The position numbers and the translations under genes are program-made. Below are positions 49,849-58,450 of a DNA stretch of 64,000 nucleotides, in pieces. Below the pieces are notes generated by a model. The model was not told the DNA's origin, did no database searches, and was given only the letters and a program-made list of their open reading frames with translations. Each line of letters opens with the position of its first letter. Within the stretch, counting starts at the first letter, position 1. Source of the stretch: Streptomyces mangrovi (GTDB lineage: Bacteria; Actinomycetota; Actinomycetes; Streptomycetales; Streptomycetaceae); NCBI RefSeq assembly GCF_900114215.1, contig NZ_FOSG01000018.1:62001-126000 (forward strand). Direction: 5' to 3'.

Positions 49849-51924
49849 TCACGCTCCGGCGGCGACGAGGGCGGCGGCCACGGCCAGGACGAGGGAACCG
49901 GCGAGCAGGAGGCCGAGATAGCTCTGCACGTTGCCGGTCTGGGCGCGGCGCACGGCCGCCCCCAGCAGCCGCGCGGTGCCTGTGGCGCCGCGCACGTAGG
50001 TGTCGACGACCTCGCGGTCCAGGAAGCGCACCAGCCGCGCCGCGGCCAGGACCGGGCGTACGGCGACGGCCGCGTAGAGGGCGTCGAGGTGGAAGCCGCG
50101 GGCGGCGTGGCGGTGCAGCGGGCCGAGCAGGAGCCGGCCCGGGTCGGCCGGGTCGTCGGCGGCGGCGATGTCGCCGTAGGCCGCCCGGTGGGTGGCGATG
50201 GCCTCGGCCTCGGAGACCGCCGGCTCGGCCTCCGGGTGGGCGGCGACGGCGCCGAGCGGAGCGCGGGCGGCGGTGGCGGTGCTGTGCCGCCAGGCCGCGT
50301 ACATCACCACGATGCCGGCGGCGGCCAGGCCGGTGCCCAGGACGGAGGTGGTGAGGGTGGGGGCCAGCGAGCGGCCGTCGAACCAGTCGGGCAGGACGCC
50401 GTAGAGCAGTCCGACGGCGATGGTCGGCCCGGCCAGCGCCCACAGCACCGTGTTCATGACGACCGGTTGTCCGGCGCGGTCGGGTCGTCCGGCGCGGTCG
50501 GGCGCGGTGTTCTCGCCGGGGGCGGTGTCCTCGCCGGGCTCGGCGAAACCGCGGCCGTGGAAGGCCAGCAGCCACAGCCGGGTGGCGTATGCGGCGGTGA
50601 GCGCGGCGGTCAGCAGCCCGGCGAGCAGGACCGTCCAGCCCACGGCGGCGGGAACGGCGTGGGCGGCCCCGCCGGCGGGGTCGAGGGCGGCGTGCTCGGC
50701 CGCGGCGAGGACGGCCTCCTTGGAGAAGAAGCCGGCGAAGGGGGGCACGGCGGCCAGCGCCAGCAGGGCGACGGTCATCGTCCAGTAGGCGTCCGGCGCC
50801 CGCCTGGCCAGACCGCCGGTGCGGGACATCGCGGCCAGGGAGTTGGTTCCGGCCGCGTGGATGAGCACGCCCGCGGCGAGGAAGAGCAGCGCCTTGAACA
50901 CGCCGTGGGAGATGAGGTGGAAGACGGCCGCACCGCGGTCGGCGACGGCCAGGGCGCCGGTCATGTAGCCGAGCTGGCCGACGGTGGAGTAGGCCAGGAC
51001 CCGCTTGACGTCGTCCTGGGCGAGGGCGGCGAGCGCCGAGCCGACCATGGTGACCGCCGCCATCGCGGCCAGGACGGCGAGCGCGGCGGCGGAGGAGGTG
51101 AAGACGGGCAGCAGCCGCGCGACGAAGTACACCCCGGCCGCGACCATGGTGGCGGCGTGGATCAGCGCGGAGACCGGAGTCGGGCCCGCCATCGCGTCCG
51201 GCAGCCAGGTGTGCAGCGGGAACTGGGCGGACTTGCCCGCGACTCCCGCGAGCAGCAGCAGCGCGATGACGGTGGGGTGCTCCAGTTCGAAGCCGGACAG
51301 CGGGGAGGTCAGCCGGGTCACGATCGTGCTGATCCGGAAGGTGCCGGCCTCAGAGGCCAGCGCCAGGATGCCGATGATGAACGGCACGTCGCCGAGCTTG
51401 GTGACGAGGAACGCCTTGAGGGAGGCGGAGCGCGCGGCGGCCGTCTCCCAGTAGTGGCCGACCAGGAAGTACGAGCAGATGCCCATGACCTCCCAGCCGA
51501 CCAGCAGCACGATCAGGTCGTCGCTGTAGACGACCAGCAGCATCGCGGCCGTGAAGAGGGAGACCAGCGCGGCGTAGGAGGGGTAGCGCGGGTCGTCGCG
51601 CAGATAGCCGGTGGAGTAGATCTGCACACAGGACGCGACGGCGGCGACCAGGACGGCCACGAGGACGGCGAAGCCGTCGAGGTGGAGGGCGAGCTCGACG
51701 GGGAGGGCGTCGTTGCCGGTGGGGGTCAGCCGGGTCGCGCCGGTCAGCGCGCCCTCCCCGCCCTGGCGTACGGCGACGGCCGCGGCGAGGGCGGCGGAGG
51801 TGAGGGTGGGCAGGACGGCCAGGGGGCGGACGTAGGCGGGGGCGCGGCGGCCGAGGAGGAGCCCGGCGAGGGCTCCGAGGAAGGGCAGCAGCGGGACGAG
51901 GACGGCGAGGGTCGTGGTGCTCAC
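49849..51924 (-). CDS. nuoL: NADH-quinone oxidoreductase subunit L
   Basis: A 691-aa antiporter-like subunit with the long lateral helix at the C-terminus. It has LVGWEVMGICSYFLVGHYWE, GKSAQFPLHTWLPDAMAGPT and KRVLAYSTVGQLGYMTG. The GTG at 51924 overlaps the nuoK stop by 4 nt. A segment at about 455-480 (FAEPGEDTAPGENTAPDRAG) is a hydrophilic repeat loop. The end is Ala-rich. Confidence 0.96.
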   Translation of the reverse strand: MSTTTLAVLVPLLPFLGALAGLLLGRRAPAYVRPLAVLPTLTSAALAAAVAVRQGGEGALTGATRLTPTGNDALPVELALHLDGFAVLVAVLVAAVASCVQIYSTGYLRDDPRYPSYAALVSLFTAAMLLVVYSDDLIVLLVGWEVMGICSYFLVGHYWETAAARSASLKAFLVTKLGDVPFIIGILALASEAGTFRISTIVTRLTSPLSGFELEHPTVIALLLLAGVAGKSAQFPLHTWLPDAMAGPTPVSALIHAATMVAAGVYFVARLLPVFTSSAAALAVLAAMAAVTMVGSALAALAQDDVKRVLAYSTVGQLGYMTGALAVADRGAAVFHLISHGVFKALLFLAAGVLIHAAGTNSLAAMSRTGGLARRAPDAYWTMTVALLALAAVPPFAGFFSKEAVLAAAEHAALDPAGGAAHAVPAAVGWTVLLAGLLTAALTAAYATRLWLLAFHGRGFAEPGEDTAPGENTAPDRAGRPDRAGQPVVMNTVLWALAGPTIAVGLLYGVLPDWFDGRSLAPTLTTSVLGTGLAAAGIVVMYAAWRHSTATAARAPLGAVAAHPEAEPAVSEAEAIATHRAAYGDIAAADDPADPGRLLLGPLHRHAARGFHLDALYAAVAVRPVLAAARLVRFLDREVVDTYVRGATGTARLLGAAVRRAQTGNVQSYLGLLLAGSLVLAVAAALVAAGA

Positions 51925-52349
51925 GCGGTGGCCTCTCCCCTGGTCAGGCGCGTGTCGGCGGGGTTGTCAGTGGCGCCTGCCACAGTTGGTCCGTCACTGT
52001 CGGTAGCGGTTCCGTCGGCTCTGTCGGTTCCGTCGGTTCCGTCGGTTTCCGCGAGCTCGCGGAGCCGGTCGATGTGGGAGGTGCCCCGATTGCGGTGGAC
52101 GAGCAGCACGATGGCGAGGCCGATGCCGATCTCGGCGGCGGCGATGGTGATGGTGAAGAGGGTGAGGGCCTGGCCCGCGTGGAGGGTGTCGCGGAGCCAG
52201 ACGTCGAAGGCGACGAGATTGAGGTTGACGGCGTTGAGCATCAGCTCGACCGACATCAGTACGAGGATCGCGTTGCGCCGGGCGAGGACTCCGTACAGAC
52301 CGGTGCAGAAGAGGAGGACGGCCAGTACGGCGGGATAGGCCAGATGCAT
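51921..52349 (-). CDS. nuoK: NADH-quinone oxidoreductase subunit K
   Basis: A 142-aa membrane subunit. The first 100 residues are the normal three-helix NuoK (VLAVLLFCTGLYGVLARRNA, VLMSVELMLNAVNLNLVAF, with the conserved Glu, and ITIAAAEIGIGLAIVLLVH). The last 40 residues are a hydrophilic tail with TDG repeats (ETDGTDGTDRADGTATDSDG) not found in most NuoK proteins. ATG 52349 overlaps the nuoJ stop codon. Confidence 0.95.
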   Translation of the reverse strand: MHLAYPAVLAVLLFCTGLYGVLARRNAILVLMSVELMLNAVNLNLVAFDVWLRDTLHAGQALTLFTITIAAAEIGIGLAIVLLVHRNRGTSHIDRLRELAETDGTDGTDRADGTATDSDGPTVAGATDNPADTRLTRGEATA

Positions 52350-52984
52350 CAGCGCTCTCCCCCGTCCGCGGCCCCGGTTCCGTGCCCGGTGCCGGCGGCA
52401 CCGGCGTCGCCGTCGGTCCCGTTCCGTCCGTTTCCCCGGCGGGAGAGGACGATCGCTCCGACGAGGGCCGCGAGCAGCAGGACGGAGAGGGCCTCGAAGG
52501 GGAGCACCCAGTGCTGGAAGAGGATCCTGCCGGTGACGTCGGTGGTGCCCTGCGGCGCGCCGCCCTCCAGGTCGATCCAGGTGGTGCGGAAGGCGTCCAC
52601 CACGACGGTGACCAGGACGGCGGCGGCGGTGACGGCGACCGCGAGGGCGACGGGGCGGTTGCCGGAGTCGGCGTCCGGCGAGCGGCCGATGGGCGCCCTG
52701 GTGAGCATCAGCCCGAACAGGAGGAGCACGACGACGGCCCCGACGTAGATCAGGACCTGCACCCAGGCGATGAACTCGGCGGACAGCAGCAGGTACTCGA
52801 CGGCGATCCCGCCCAGGGCCACCACCAGCCACAGAGCGGCGTGCACCAGCTGCCGGGTGGTGACGGCGGTGATCGCGGCACCGAGGGTGAGCAGGCCGAC
52901 GAGCAGGAAGAGGATCTCGACACCGGTGGGCGACAGGAAGCCGGGGGTGCCGGAGGCGGCGGCGAGGCTCACGGTGGCACTCAC
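52349..52984 (-). CDS. nuoJ: NADH-quinone oxidoreductase subunit J
   Basis: A 211-aa membrane subunit with five helices. The core reads EILFLLVGLLTLGAAITAVT, HAALWLVVALGGIAVEYLLL, AEFIAWVQVLIYVGAVVVLL, FGLMLTRAPIG. The C-terminal extension is Gly/Asp-rich. The GTG at 52984 overlaps the nuoI stop codon by 4 nt. Confidence 0.95.
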   Translation of the reverse strand: MSATVSLAAASGTPGFLSPTGVEILFLLVGLLTLGAAITAVTTRQLVHAALWLVVALGGIAVEYLLLSAEFIAWVQVLIYVGAVVVLLLFGLMLTRAPIGRSPDADSGNRPVALAVAVTAAAVLVTVVVDAFRTTWIDLEGGAPQGTTDVTGRILFQHWVLPFEALSVLLLAALVGAIVLSRRGNGRNGTDGDAGAAGTGHGTGAADGGER

Positions 52985-53604
52985 GCGTCACCGTCCCGCC
53001 GGCCCGTCTCCGGTTGCTCCGTCTCCGGTTGCTCCGCCCCCGGCCGCGAGGTCCCCGGCTGCGCGGTCTCACGGCTGCGGGCTTCGGCGGCGAGCTGCTT
53101 CTCGGCGGCCTTGCGGGCGGCGGCGATCTCCTTGGGCTCCTCCGCGGCGGGGTCGAGCGGCGGCGGGGCGGGCACGGTCCACATCCATTCGCGCAGCCGG
53201 TCCCGCTCGTGGACGAGGTCGCGGATGTCGGTCTCGGCGTACTCGAACTCCGGTGACCAGAACAGCGCGTCGAAGGGGCAGACCTCGATGCAGATACCGC
53301 AGTACATGCACAGGGAGAAGTCGATGGCGAAGCGGTCCAGGACGTTGCGGCTGCGCTCGCGCCCTCCCGGAGCGGCGGGCGGCACCGTCTCCTTGTGGGA
53401 GTCGATGTAGATGCACCAGTCGGGGCACTCGCGGGCGCACAGCATGCACACCGTGCAGTTCTCCTCGAACAGCCCGATCACCCCGCGGCTGCGGGCGGGC
53501 AGCTCGGGCTGGACGTCCGGATAGTGCGCGGTGACCGAGCGCCGGGTCATGGTGCGGAGGGTGACGGCCAGGCCCTTGGCCAGACCGCTGCCGGGAACGG
53601 CCAT
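52981..53604 (-). CDS. nuoI: NADH-quinone oxidoreductase subunit I
   Basis: A 207-aa ferredoxin-like subunit that carries two [4Fe-4S] clusters (N6a and N6b). Both motifs are complete: CTVCMLCARECPDW and CMYCGICIEVCPFDAL. The C-terminal 70 residues are a charged, Glu/Pro-rich tail (PPPLDPAAEEPKEIAAARKA). The ATG at 53604 shares one base with the nuoH stop codon. In this operon it is, with NuoB, one of only two Fe-S subunits. Confidence 0.96.
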   Translation of the reverse strand: MAVPGSGLAKGLAVTLRTMTRRSVTAHYPDVQPELPARSRGVIGLFEENCTVCMLCARECPDWCIYIDSHKETVPPAAPGGRERSRNVLDRFAIDFSLCMYCGICIEVCPFDALFWSPEFEYAETDIRDLVHERDRLREWMWTVPAPPPLDPAAEEPKEIAAARKAAEKQLAAEARSRETAQPGTSRPGAEQPETEQPETGRRDGDA

Positions 53605-54563
53605 TACTGGATCACCACCTTGACGACGCCGGTGAGCGCGATCTGGAAGAGGGCGAGGGGGACGAGCACGGTCCAGGCGAGCTTCTGGAGCTGGTCCTCG
53701 CGCAGCCGGGGGTAGCTCACCCGCAGCCAGATGACGACGAAGGCGAGAACGGAGGTCTTCAGCAGGGTCCACAGCCAGCCGAGGTCGGCGGCGAACGGCC
53801 CGTGCCAGCCGCCCAGGAACAGCACCGTGGTCAGGGCGCACAGGATGACGATGCCCGCGTACTCGGCGAGCAGGAAGAGCGCGAAGCGCAGGCCCGTGTA
53901 CTCGGTGTACGCGCCGAAGATGATCTCGGAGTCGGCGATGGGGGCGTCGAAGGGCGGGCGCTGGAGCTCGGCGAGCCCGGCGGTGAAGAAGACCAGGGCG
54001 CCGATGATCTGCCACGGCACCCACCACCACTCGAACGCCTCCAGGATGCCGGGCAGCGAGAGCGTCCCGGCGGCCATGGCGACGGAGGCGGCCGCGAGCA
54101 GCAGCGGCAGCTCGTACGCCATGAGCTGGGCGGCGGTGCGCAGGCCTCCCAGGAGGGAGAACTTGTTGGCCGAGGCCCAGCCGCCCATCAGCGAGCCGAG
54201 CACGCCGACGCCCATCACGGCGAGCACGAAGAAGATCCCCGCGTCGATCACCTGGCCGACCATGCCGTTCGGGCCGACCGGGATGGCGATCAGCACGAGG
54301 AGGTAGGGGATCAGGGCGACGGCCGGCGCGAGCTGGAAGACCCGGCGGTCGGCGTCGGCCGGCACCACGTCCTCCTTCTGCGCGAACTTCACGCCGTCGG
54401 CGACGAGTTGGGCCCAGCCGTGGAAACCGCCCGCGTACATCGGGCCGACCCGGCCCTGCATATGGGCCATCACCTTGTGCTCGGCCTGACCCACCACCAG
54501 GGGCAGGACGAGGAAGGCGAGCAGGACGGCCAGCAGCCGCCAGGCGACGTCGAGCACGTCCAT
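53604..54563 (-). CDS. nuoH: NADH-quinone oxidoreductase subunit H
   Basis: A 319-aa membrane subunit that contacts quinone. It has EHKVMAHMQGRVGPMYAGGF, DGVKFAQKEDVVPADADRR, RPPFDAPIADSEIIFGAYTE and YSG-type FALFLLAEYAGIVI. About eight helices are seen. The ATG at 54563 overlaps the nuoC stop codon (TGATG). In most complete operons nuoD to nuoG separate nuoC and nuoH; here they are absent. Confidence 0.96.
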   Translation of the reverse strand: MDVLDVAWRLLAVLLAFLVLPLVVGQAEHKVMAHMQGRVGPMYAGGFHGWAQLVADGVKFAQKEDVVPADADRRVFQLAPAVALIPYLLVLIAIPVGPNGMVGQVIDAGIFFVLAVMGVGVLGSLMGGWASANKFSLLGGLRTAAQLMAYELPLLLAAASVAMAAGTLSLPGILEAFEWWWVPWQIIGALVFFTAGLAELQRPPFDAPIADSEIIFGAYTEYTGLRFALFLLAEYAGIVILCALTTVLFLGGWHGPFAADLGWLWTLLKTSVLAFVVIWLRVSYPRLREDQLQKLAWTVLVPLALFQIALTGVVKVVIQ

Positions 54564-55702
54564 CAGGCACCGCCTCCCGTCGTTCCGCCGCCGGTGCCGC
54601 TGTCGCCGGTGCCGCTGTCGCCGGTGCCGGGCTTCCGGGGGGCCTCGCGCTCCGGTCCCGGGGCGTCGCCCCCGGGTTCGTTCGCCGCCGAGGCGCCGCC
54701 GCCCTCGCCGAGCGGGGCCTCCGTCCGCTCGTCCGTCCCCTGGACGCGGCGGGCGGCCTCGTCCGAGGTCTCGCCGGACGGCTCCGCCGACTTGAGCCAG
54801 GGTGCGTCCGTACTGCGCCGCCCCGGCTCCGCGGCCGCCCGCTGACTGGCCGAGCCCTCCGACGCGCTGCGGGAGCGGCGCGGCGTACGGGCCGGTGGGG
54901 CGCCCTCCGCCCGCTGACTGGCCGAGCCTTCGCTCGCGCTGCGGGAGCGGCGCGGCGCGGCGGCCTCCGGGTGGGCGGCTCCGGCGGCGCGCCGGCCGGC
55001 GGAACCGGCGCTCGCGCTGCCTGTGCGCCGCGGGGGACGCTCCCCCGCGGCGCCCGCAGCACGGCCGCGTGCCGGGCGGGCGGCCGGCGCGGGAAGCTGT
55101 CCCTTGAGCGGACCCCACTCGTTCGGGTCGGGCACGCCGGGCGGCAGCGTCTGCCGCCGCCTCGGGCCGCCCTCCGCGGGCTCGCCCGGCTCCTTGGCAC
55201 CGGGCCACGCCTTGGCGACACGGGCCGCCAGCACGAAGTCCTTGCGCAGCGGATGGCCCTCGAAGCCGTCGGGCAGCAGCAGCGGAGCCGGGTTCGGGTG
55301 TCCGGTGAAGGAGACGCCGAACATCTCGTACGTCTCCCGCTCGTGCCAGGCCGCCCCGGCGTACACACCGGTGGCGGTGGGCAGTTCGGGCGTCTCGTGC
55401 GGCACGGTGGTCCGCAGCAGCAGCCGCCGGACCGGTGTGCCCAGAGCGGCCAGGTGCGCGCAGATCGAGAAGCCCTCGCCCGGTTCGTCCACGGCGCTCA
55501 GCCAGTCGAAGAACGTGCAGCCCAGCTCGTCGCGCGCGGTGGTCAGCGCCTCGGTCCAGCGGGCGGCCGGCACATCGACGGTCAGCAGCCCGTACGCCTC
55601 GGCCGCGCTCGCGCCCTCGCCGAAGACCTCCCCGGCGGGCCGGGGCAGCCATCCGGCGGGGGACGGCCGCGGGTCCGGTGGGTTCGGGTTCGGGCCGGTC
55701 AT
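54563..55702 (-). CDS. nuoC: NADH-quinone oxidoreductase subunit C with long C-terminal extension
   Basis: A 379-aa protein. The first 200 residues are the 30-kDa subunit (AWHERETYEMFGVSFTGHPN, LLLPDGFEGHPLRKDFVLA). The remaining 180 residues are Arg/Ser/Ala-rich and disordered, with a repeat RRSRSASEGSASQRA found twice and a related RRTGSASAGSAGRRAAGA. NuoD is not fused to it. The ATG is at 55702. The stop codon overlaps nuoH. The role of the tail is unknown. Confidence 0.9.
   Translation of the reverse strand: MTGPNPNPPDPRPSPAGWLPRPAGEVFGEGASAAEAYGLLTVDVPAARWTEALTTARDELGCTFFDWLSAVDEPGEGFSICAHLAALGTPVRRLLLRTTVPHETPELPTATGVYAGAAWHERETYEMFGVSFTGHPNPAPLLLPDGFEGHPLRKDFVLAARVAKAWPGAKEPGEPAEGGPRRRQTLPPGVPDPNEWGPLKGQLPAPAARPARGRAAGAAGERPPRRTGSASAGSAGRRAAGAAHPEAAAPRRSRSASEGSASQRAEGAPPARTPRRSRSASEGSASQRAAAEPGRRSTDAPWLKSAEPSGETSDEAARRVQGTDERTEAPLGEGGGASAANEPGGDAPGPEREAPRKPGTGDSGTGDSGTGGGTTGGGA
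54840..54960 (-). repeat. Direct repeat inside nuoC
   Basis: Two copies of a ~46-bp unit, at about 54841-54886 and 54911-54956, containing cgctgactggccgagcc and gctgcgggagcggcgcgg. They encode the RRSRSASEGSASQRA units of the NuoC tail. A degenerate third copy lies at about 54980-55030. Confidence 0.75.
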
Positions 55703-56382
55703 GCGCGCTCCTCCCCCGCTGCCGGGCCCGGGGGCGGGGGCGGGGCGACCAGGCCGCTGGTCAGCGCCGCCCCCGACGGGCCCGGCGGGCTCGACGGCGC
55801 GGCTCCGGAGCCGGGTGCGGGGGCGTTCCCGTACCGCTCGGCCGTCGACTCGCCGGCGATCTTCTCCTGGAGCTTGAGAATGCCCTGGAGCAGCGCCTCG
55901 GGCCGGGGCGGACAGCCGGGCACATAGACGTCGACCGGGATGATCTGGTCCACGCCCTTGGTGACGGAGTACGAGTCCCAGTACGGGCCGCCGCAGTTGG
56001 AGCAGGCCCCGAAGGAGATCACGTACTTCGGCTCGGGCATTTGCTCGTACAGCCGCCTGATCGCCGGGGCCATCTTGTCGGTGACCGTGCCCGAGACGAC
56101 CATCAGATCGGCCTGGCGCGGCCCCGGGGCGAAGGGGATGACGCCGAGGCGGATGAAGTCGTGGCGGGACATCGACGCGGCGATGAACTCGATCGCGCAG
56201 CAGGCCAGTCCGAAGTTGAAGACCCACAGGCTGTAGCGGCGGCCCCAGTTGAGGACCACCTTCATCGGCTCCGGGGCGAGCCGGGCCAGTCCGCCCAGCC
56301 GGCGGGGCTCGGGCAGTGGCTCCGGCGGGCCGGCCGGGACGGGGGTCCCGCGGGTGCCGGGGGTCTCGGGGTTCACGTCCAT
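55699..56382 (-). CDS. nuoB: NADH-quinone oxidoreductase subunit B
   Basis: A 227-aa subunit that holds the N2 [4Fe-4S] cluster. All ligands are present: GLACCAIEF, SFGACSNCGGPYW and VPGCPPRPEALL. The N-terminal 45 residues are Pro-rich, and the C-terminal 55 residues form a Pro/Gly/Ala tail after ERYGNAPAPGSG. The ATG at 56382 overlaps the nuoA end by 10 nt. Quinone reduction at N2 normally needs NuoD, which is missing from this operon. Confidence 0.96.
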   Translation of the reverse strand: MDVNPETPGTRGTPVPAGPPEPLPEPRRLGGLARLAPEPMKVVLNWGRRYSLWVFNFGLACCAIEFIAASMSRHDFIRLGVIPFAPGPRQADLMVVSGTVTDKMAPAIRRLYEQMPEPKYVISFGACSNCGGPYWDSYSVTKGVDQIIPVDVYVPGCPPRPEALLQGILKLQEKIAGESTAERYGNAPAPGSGAAPSSPPGPSGAALTSGLVAPPPPPGPAAGEERA

Positions 56383-56744
56383 GCCAGAACGCCCTTCTTC
56401 CAGGCGTAGAGCAGTCCCACGGCCAGGAAGCCGAGGAAGACGAACATCTCCACCAGTGTCACTCCGCCGAAACCGGGCTCGGCGAAGACCGTCGCCCAGG
56501 GGAAGAGGAAGATCGAGTCGACGGCGAAGACGACGTAGAGGAAGGCGTACACGTAGTAGCGGATCTGGGTGTGCGCCCAGCCCTCGCCGACGGGGTCCAC
56601 TCCGCACTCGTAGGTCAGCAGCTTCTCCGGCGTCGGCACCACCGGCCGCAGCAGCCGCCCGGCGCCGAAGGCCACCGCCACGAAGAGCACCCCGACGACC
56701 GCGACCAGCCCGACGACCGCGTAGCCGTGGAAGTAGTCCGGCAC
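56373..56744 (-). CDS. nuoA: NADH-quinone oxidoreductase subunit A
   Basis: A 123-aa membrane subunit with three helices: VVGLVAVVGVLFVAVAFGAG, YVYAFLYVVFAVDSIFLFPW and EMFVFLGFLAVGLLYAWKKG. The conserved loop YECGVDPVGEGWAHTQIRYY is present. The GTG at 56744 has GAGGGG upstream. It is the first gene of the operon, divergent from the sensor kinase gene 210 bp away. Confidence 0.95.
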   Translation of the reverse strand: MPDYFHGYAVVGLVAVVGVLFVAVAFGAGRLLRPVVPTPEKLLTYECGVDPVGEGWAHTQIRYYVYAFLYVVFAVDSIFLFPWATVFAEPGFGGVTLVEMFVFLGFLAVGLLYAWKKGVLAWT

Positions 56745-56954
56745 GTCCGCCCCTCGCTCCGTGGTGTTCGCATCGGTTACGACGCTCCGTTCGGAAGGGG
56801 AGTCTAGGCCCTGGGCCCGCAGACGGAAGCGGGCCTCCACCGCACCCGCGCCCCGGCCTCCGCCGCGTCCCCGCCCGATGGTGGGGTTAACCCCACCGCG
56901 CACCGCCCACGAACCCCATGGCGGCGCACTCCCGCGCCCGGCAGTCTTGTGCCC

Positions 56955-58349
56955 ATGACCGCGAGCCCTCCGACCTCCGGCCGCACCGCGCCCGGCGGCC
57001 CGCACGCCCCGTACGTCCCTCCCGCCGCGGAGGCGCCCCGGCCCCCGGAGACACCGGATGCGCCGGACGCTCCGGACACCCCGGTCCCGGCGGACGCCTC
57101 GCGCGCCCCGCTGACCACCGGGACCGCACGGGCCGGAGGAGCCGCACAGACCGGCGGGGCCGGAGGGGCCGGAGGGGCCGTCGACGCCCCCGGGGCCCGC
57201 GATGACGACCGGCTGCCCCCGCCACGGGCCCCGCTCGGCGCGCAGACCTGGAAGGAGATCGCGCATCTCCTGCTCAACCTGCCGATGGACATCGTGGGCT
57301 TCCTCTATGTCTCCGTGTGGGTCTACTGCGGCCTGCTGCTGTCGGTCACCGTCGTGGGACTGCCGGTGCTGGTGCTGGGCCTGGTGGGCGGCCGCCGGTT
57401 CGGCAGGGCGGAACGGGTCCGCGCACGACTGCTGCTCGGGATGCGGATCGAGGAGCCGACGCCGATCCGGCACCGGGCGCACGGCGGCTTCTTCCCCTGG
57501 CTGTGGGCCTGCCTGAAGGACCCGGTCGGCTGGCGGCACGCGCTCTACTCCTTCGTCCGCCTGCCCTGGGGCTTCGCCACCTTCGCCGTCTGTCTCGTCT
57601 CGCTCTTCGTCGCCTGGCCCGTCCTGCCGTGGCTGGCTCGCGGGCTGACCCATGTGGACCGGATGATGGTGCGCGCGCTGCTGTCGCCCTCGGACGCGCT
57701 GGAGCGGCGCATCGCGGAGCTGGAGTCGGGCCGGCGGACGGTGGCCGACACCGCCTCCGCCGACCTGCGCCGCATCGAGCGCGACCTCCACGACGGGGCG
57801 CAGGCCCGTCTGGTCTCCCTGGCCATGGGCCTCGGCCTGGCCAAGGAGAAGCTGCCGGAGGACCCGCAGGCCGCCGCCAGGATGGTCGACGAGGCCCACG
57901 GCGAGGTGAAGCTCGCCCTCGCCGAGCTCCGCGACCTCGCCCGTGGCATCCACCCGGCCATCCTCACCGACCGCGGCCTGGGCCCCGCGCTGTCCAACGT
58001 CGCCGCCCGCTGCCCCGTGACCGTGACCGTGTCCGTGGACCTCCCGGCCCGCCCCGCGCCCGCCATCGAGGGCATCGCCTACTTCACCGTCTCCGAGCTC
58101 CTCCAGAACGTCGGCAAGCACAGCGGCGCCGCACGGGCCTCGGTGGATCTGCGGCGCTCGGGCGACCGCCTGCTCATCCGGGTCTTCGACGACGGCCGCG
58201 GCGGCGCCCGCGCCGATCGCGGCACCGGTCTGGCCGGCCTCACCGAGCGTCTGGGCTCCGTCGACGGGCTCCTCCTGGTGGACTCCCCCGGCGGCGGGCC
58301 CACCACCGTCACCGCCGAGCTGCCCTGGCGCGATTCCGCCGACGGCTGA
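56955..58349 (+). CDS. Sensor histidine kinase (HisKA_3 type)
   Basis: A 464-aa membrane kinase. The N-terminal 85 residues are Pro/Ala/Gly-rich and cytoplasmic. Four membrane helices follow in two pairs (VGFLYVSVWVYCGLLLSVTV, VVGLPVLVLGLVGGRRFG, WGFATFAVCLVSLFVAWPV), in a layout known from Streptomyces sensor domains. The dimerisation site RRIERDLHDGAQARLVSLAM holds the phospho-His. The ATPase has VSELLQNVGKHSGAARAS (N-box) and RGTGLAGLTERLGSVDG (G-box). ATG 56955 is the start. The response regulator follows. Confidence 0.94.
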   Translation: MTASPPTSGRTAPGGPHAPYVPPAAEAPRPPETPDAPDAPDTPVPADASRAPLTTGTARAGGAAQTGGAGGAGGAVDAPGARDDDRLPPPRAPLGAQTWKEIAHLLLNLPMDIVGFLYVSVWVYCGLLLSVTVVGLPVLVLGLVGGRRFGRAERVRARLLLGMRIEEPTPIRHRAHGGFFPWLWACLKDPVGWRHALYSFVRLPWGFATFAVCLVSLFVAWPVLPWLARGLTHVDRMMVRALLSPSDALERRIAELESGRRTVADTASADLRRIERDLHDGAQARLVSLAMGLGLAKEKLPEDPQAAARMVDEAHGEVKLALAELRDLARGIHPAILTDRGLGPALSNVAARCPVTVTVSVDLPARPAPAIEGIAYFTVSELLQNVGKHSGAARASVDLRRSGDRLLIRVFDDGRGGARADRGTGLAGLTERLGSVDGLLLVDSPGGGPTTVTAELPWRDSADG

Positions 58350-58450
58350 CGCCCCGGTTTTCCACAGCCCCCGCCGCCGGGCCCCGGTCCTGGAATGCTG
58401 TGCACGGGATTTTCGCGCACAGCATTCGGACGACGGGGGCAAGGGGAGCC

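Noticed and set aside
46673..50575. A 1300-codon minus-strand frame extending nuoN upstream
   Set aside because: Only the part after ATG 48211 is NuoN; the upstream part is nuoM read in another frame, so it is not a fusion.
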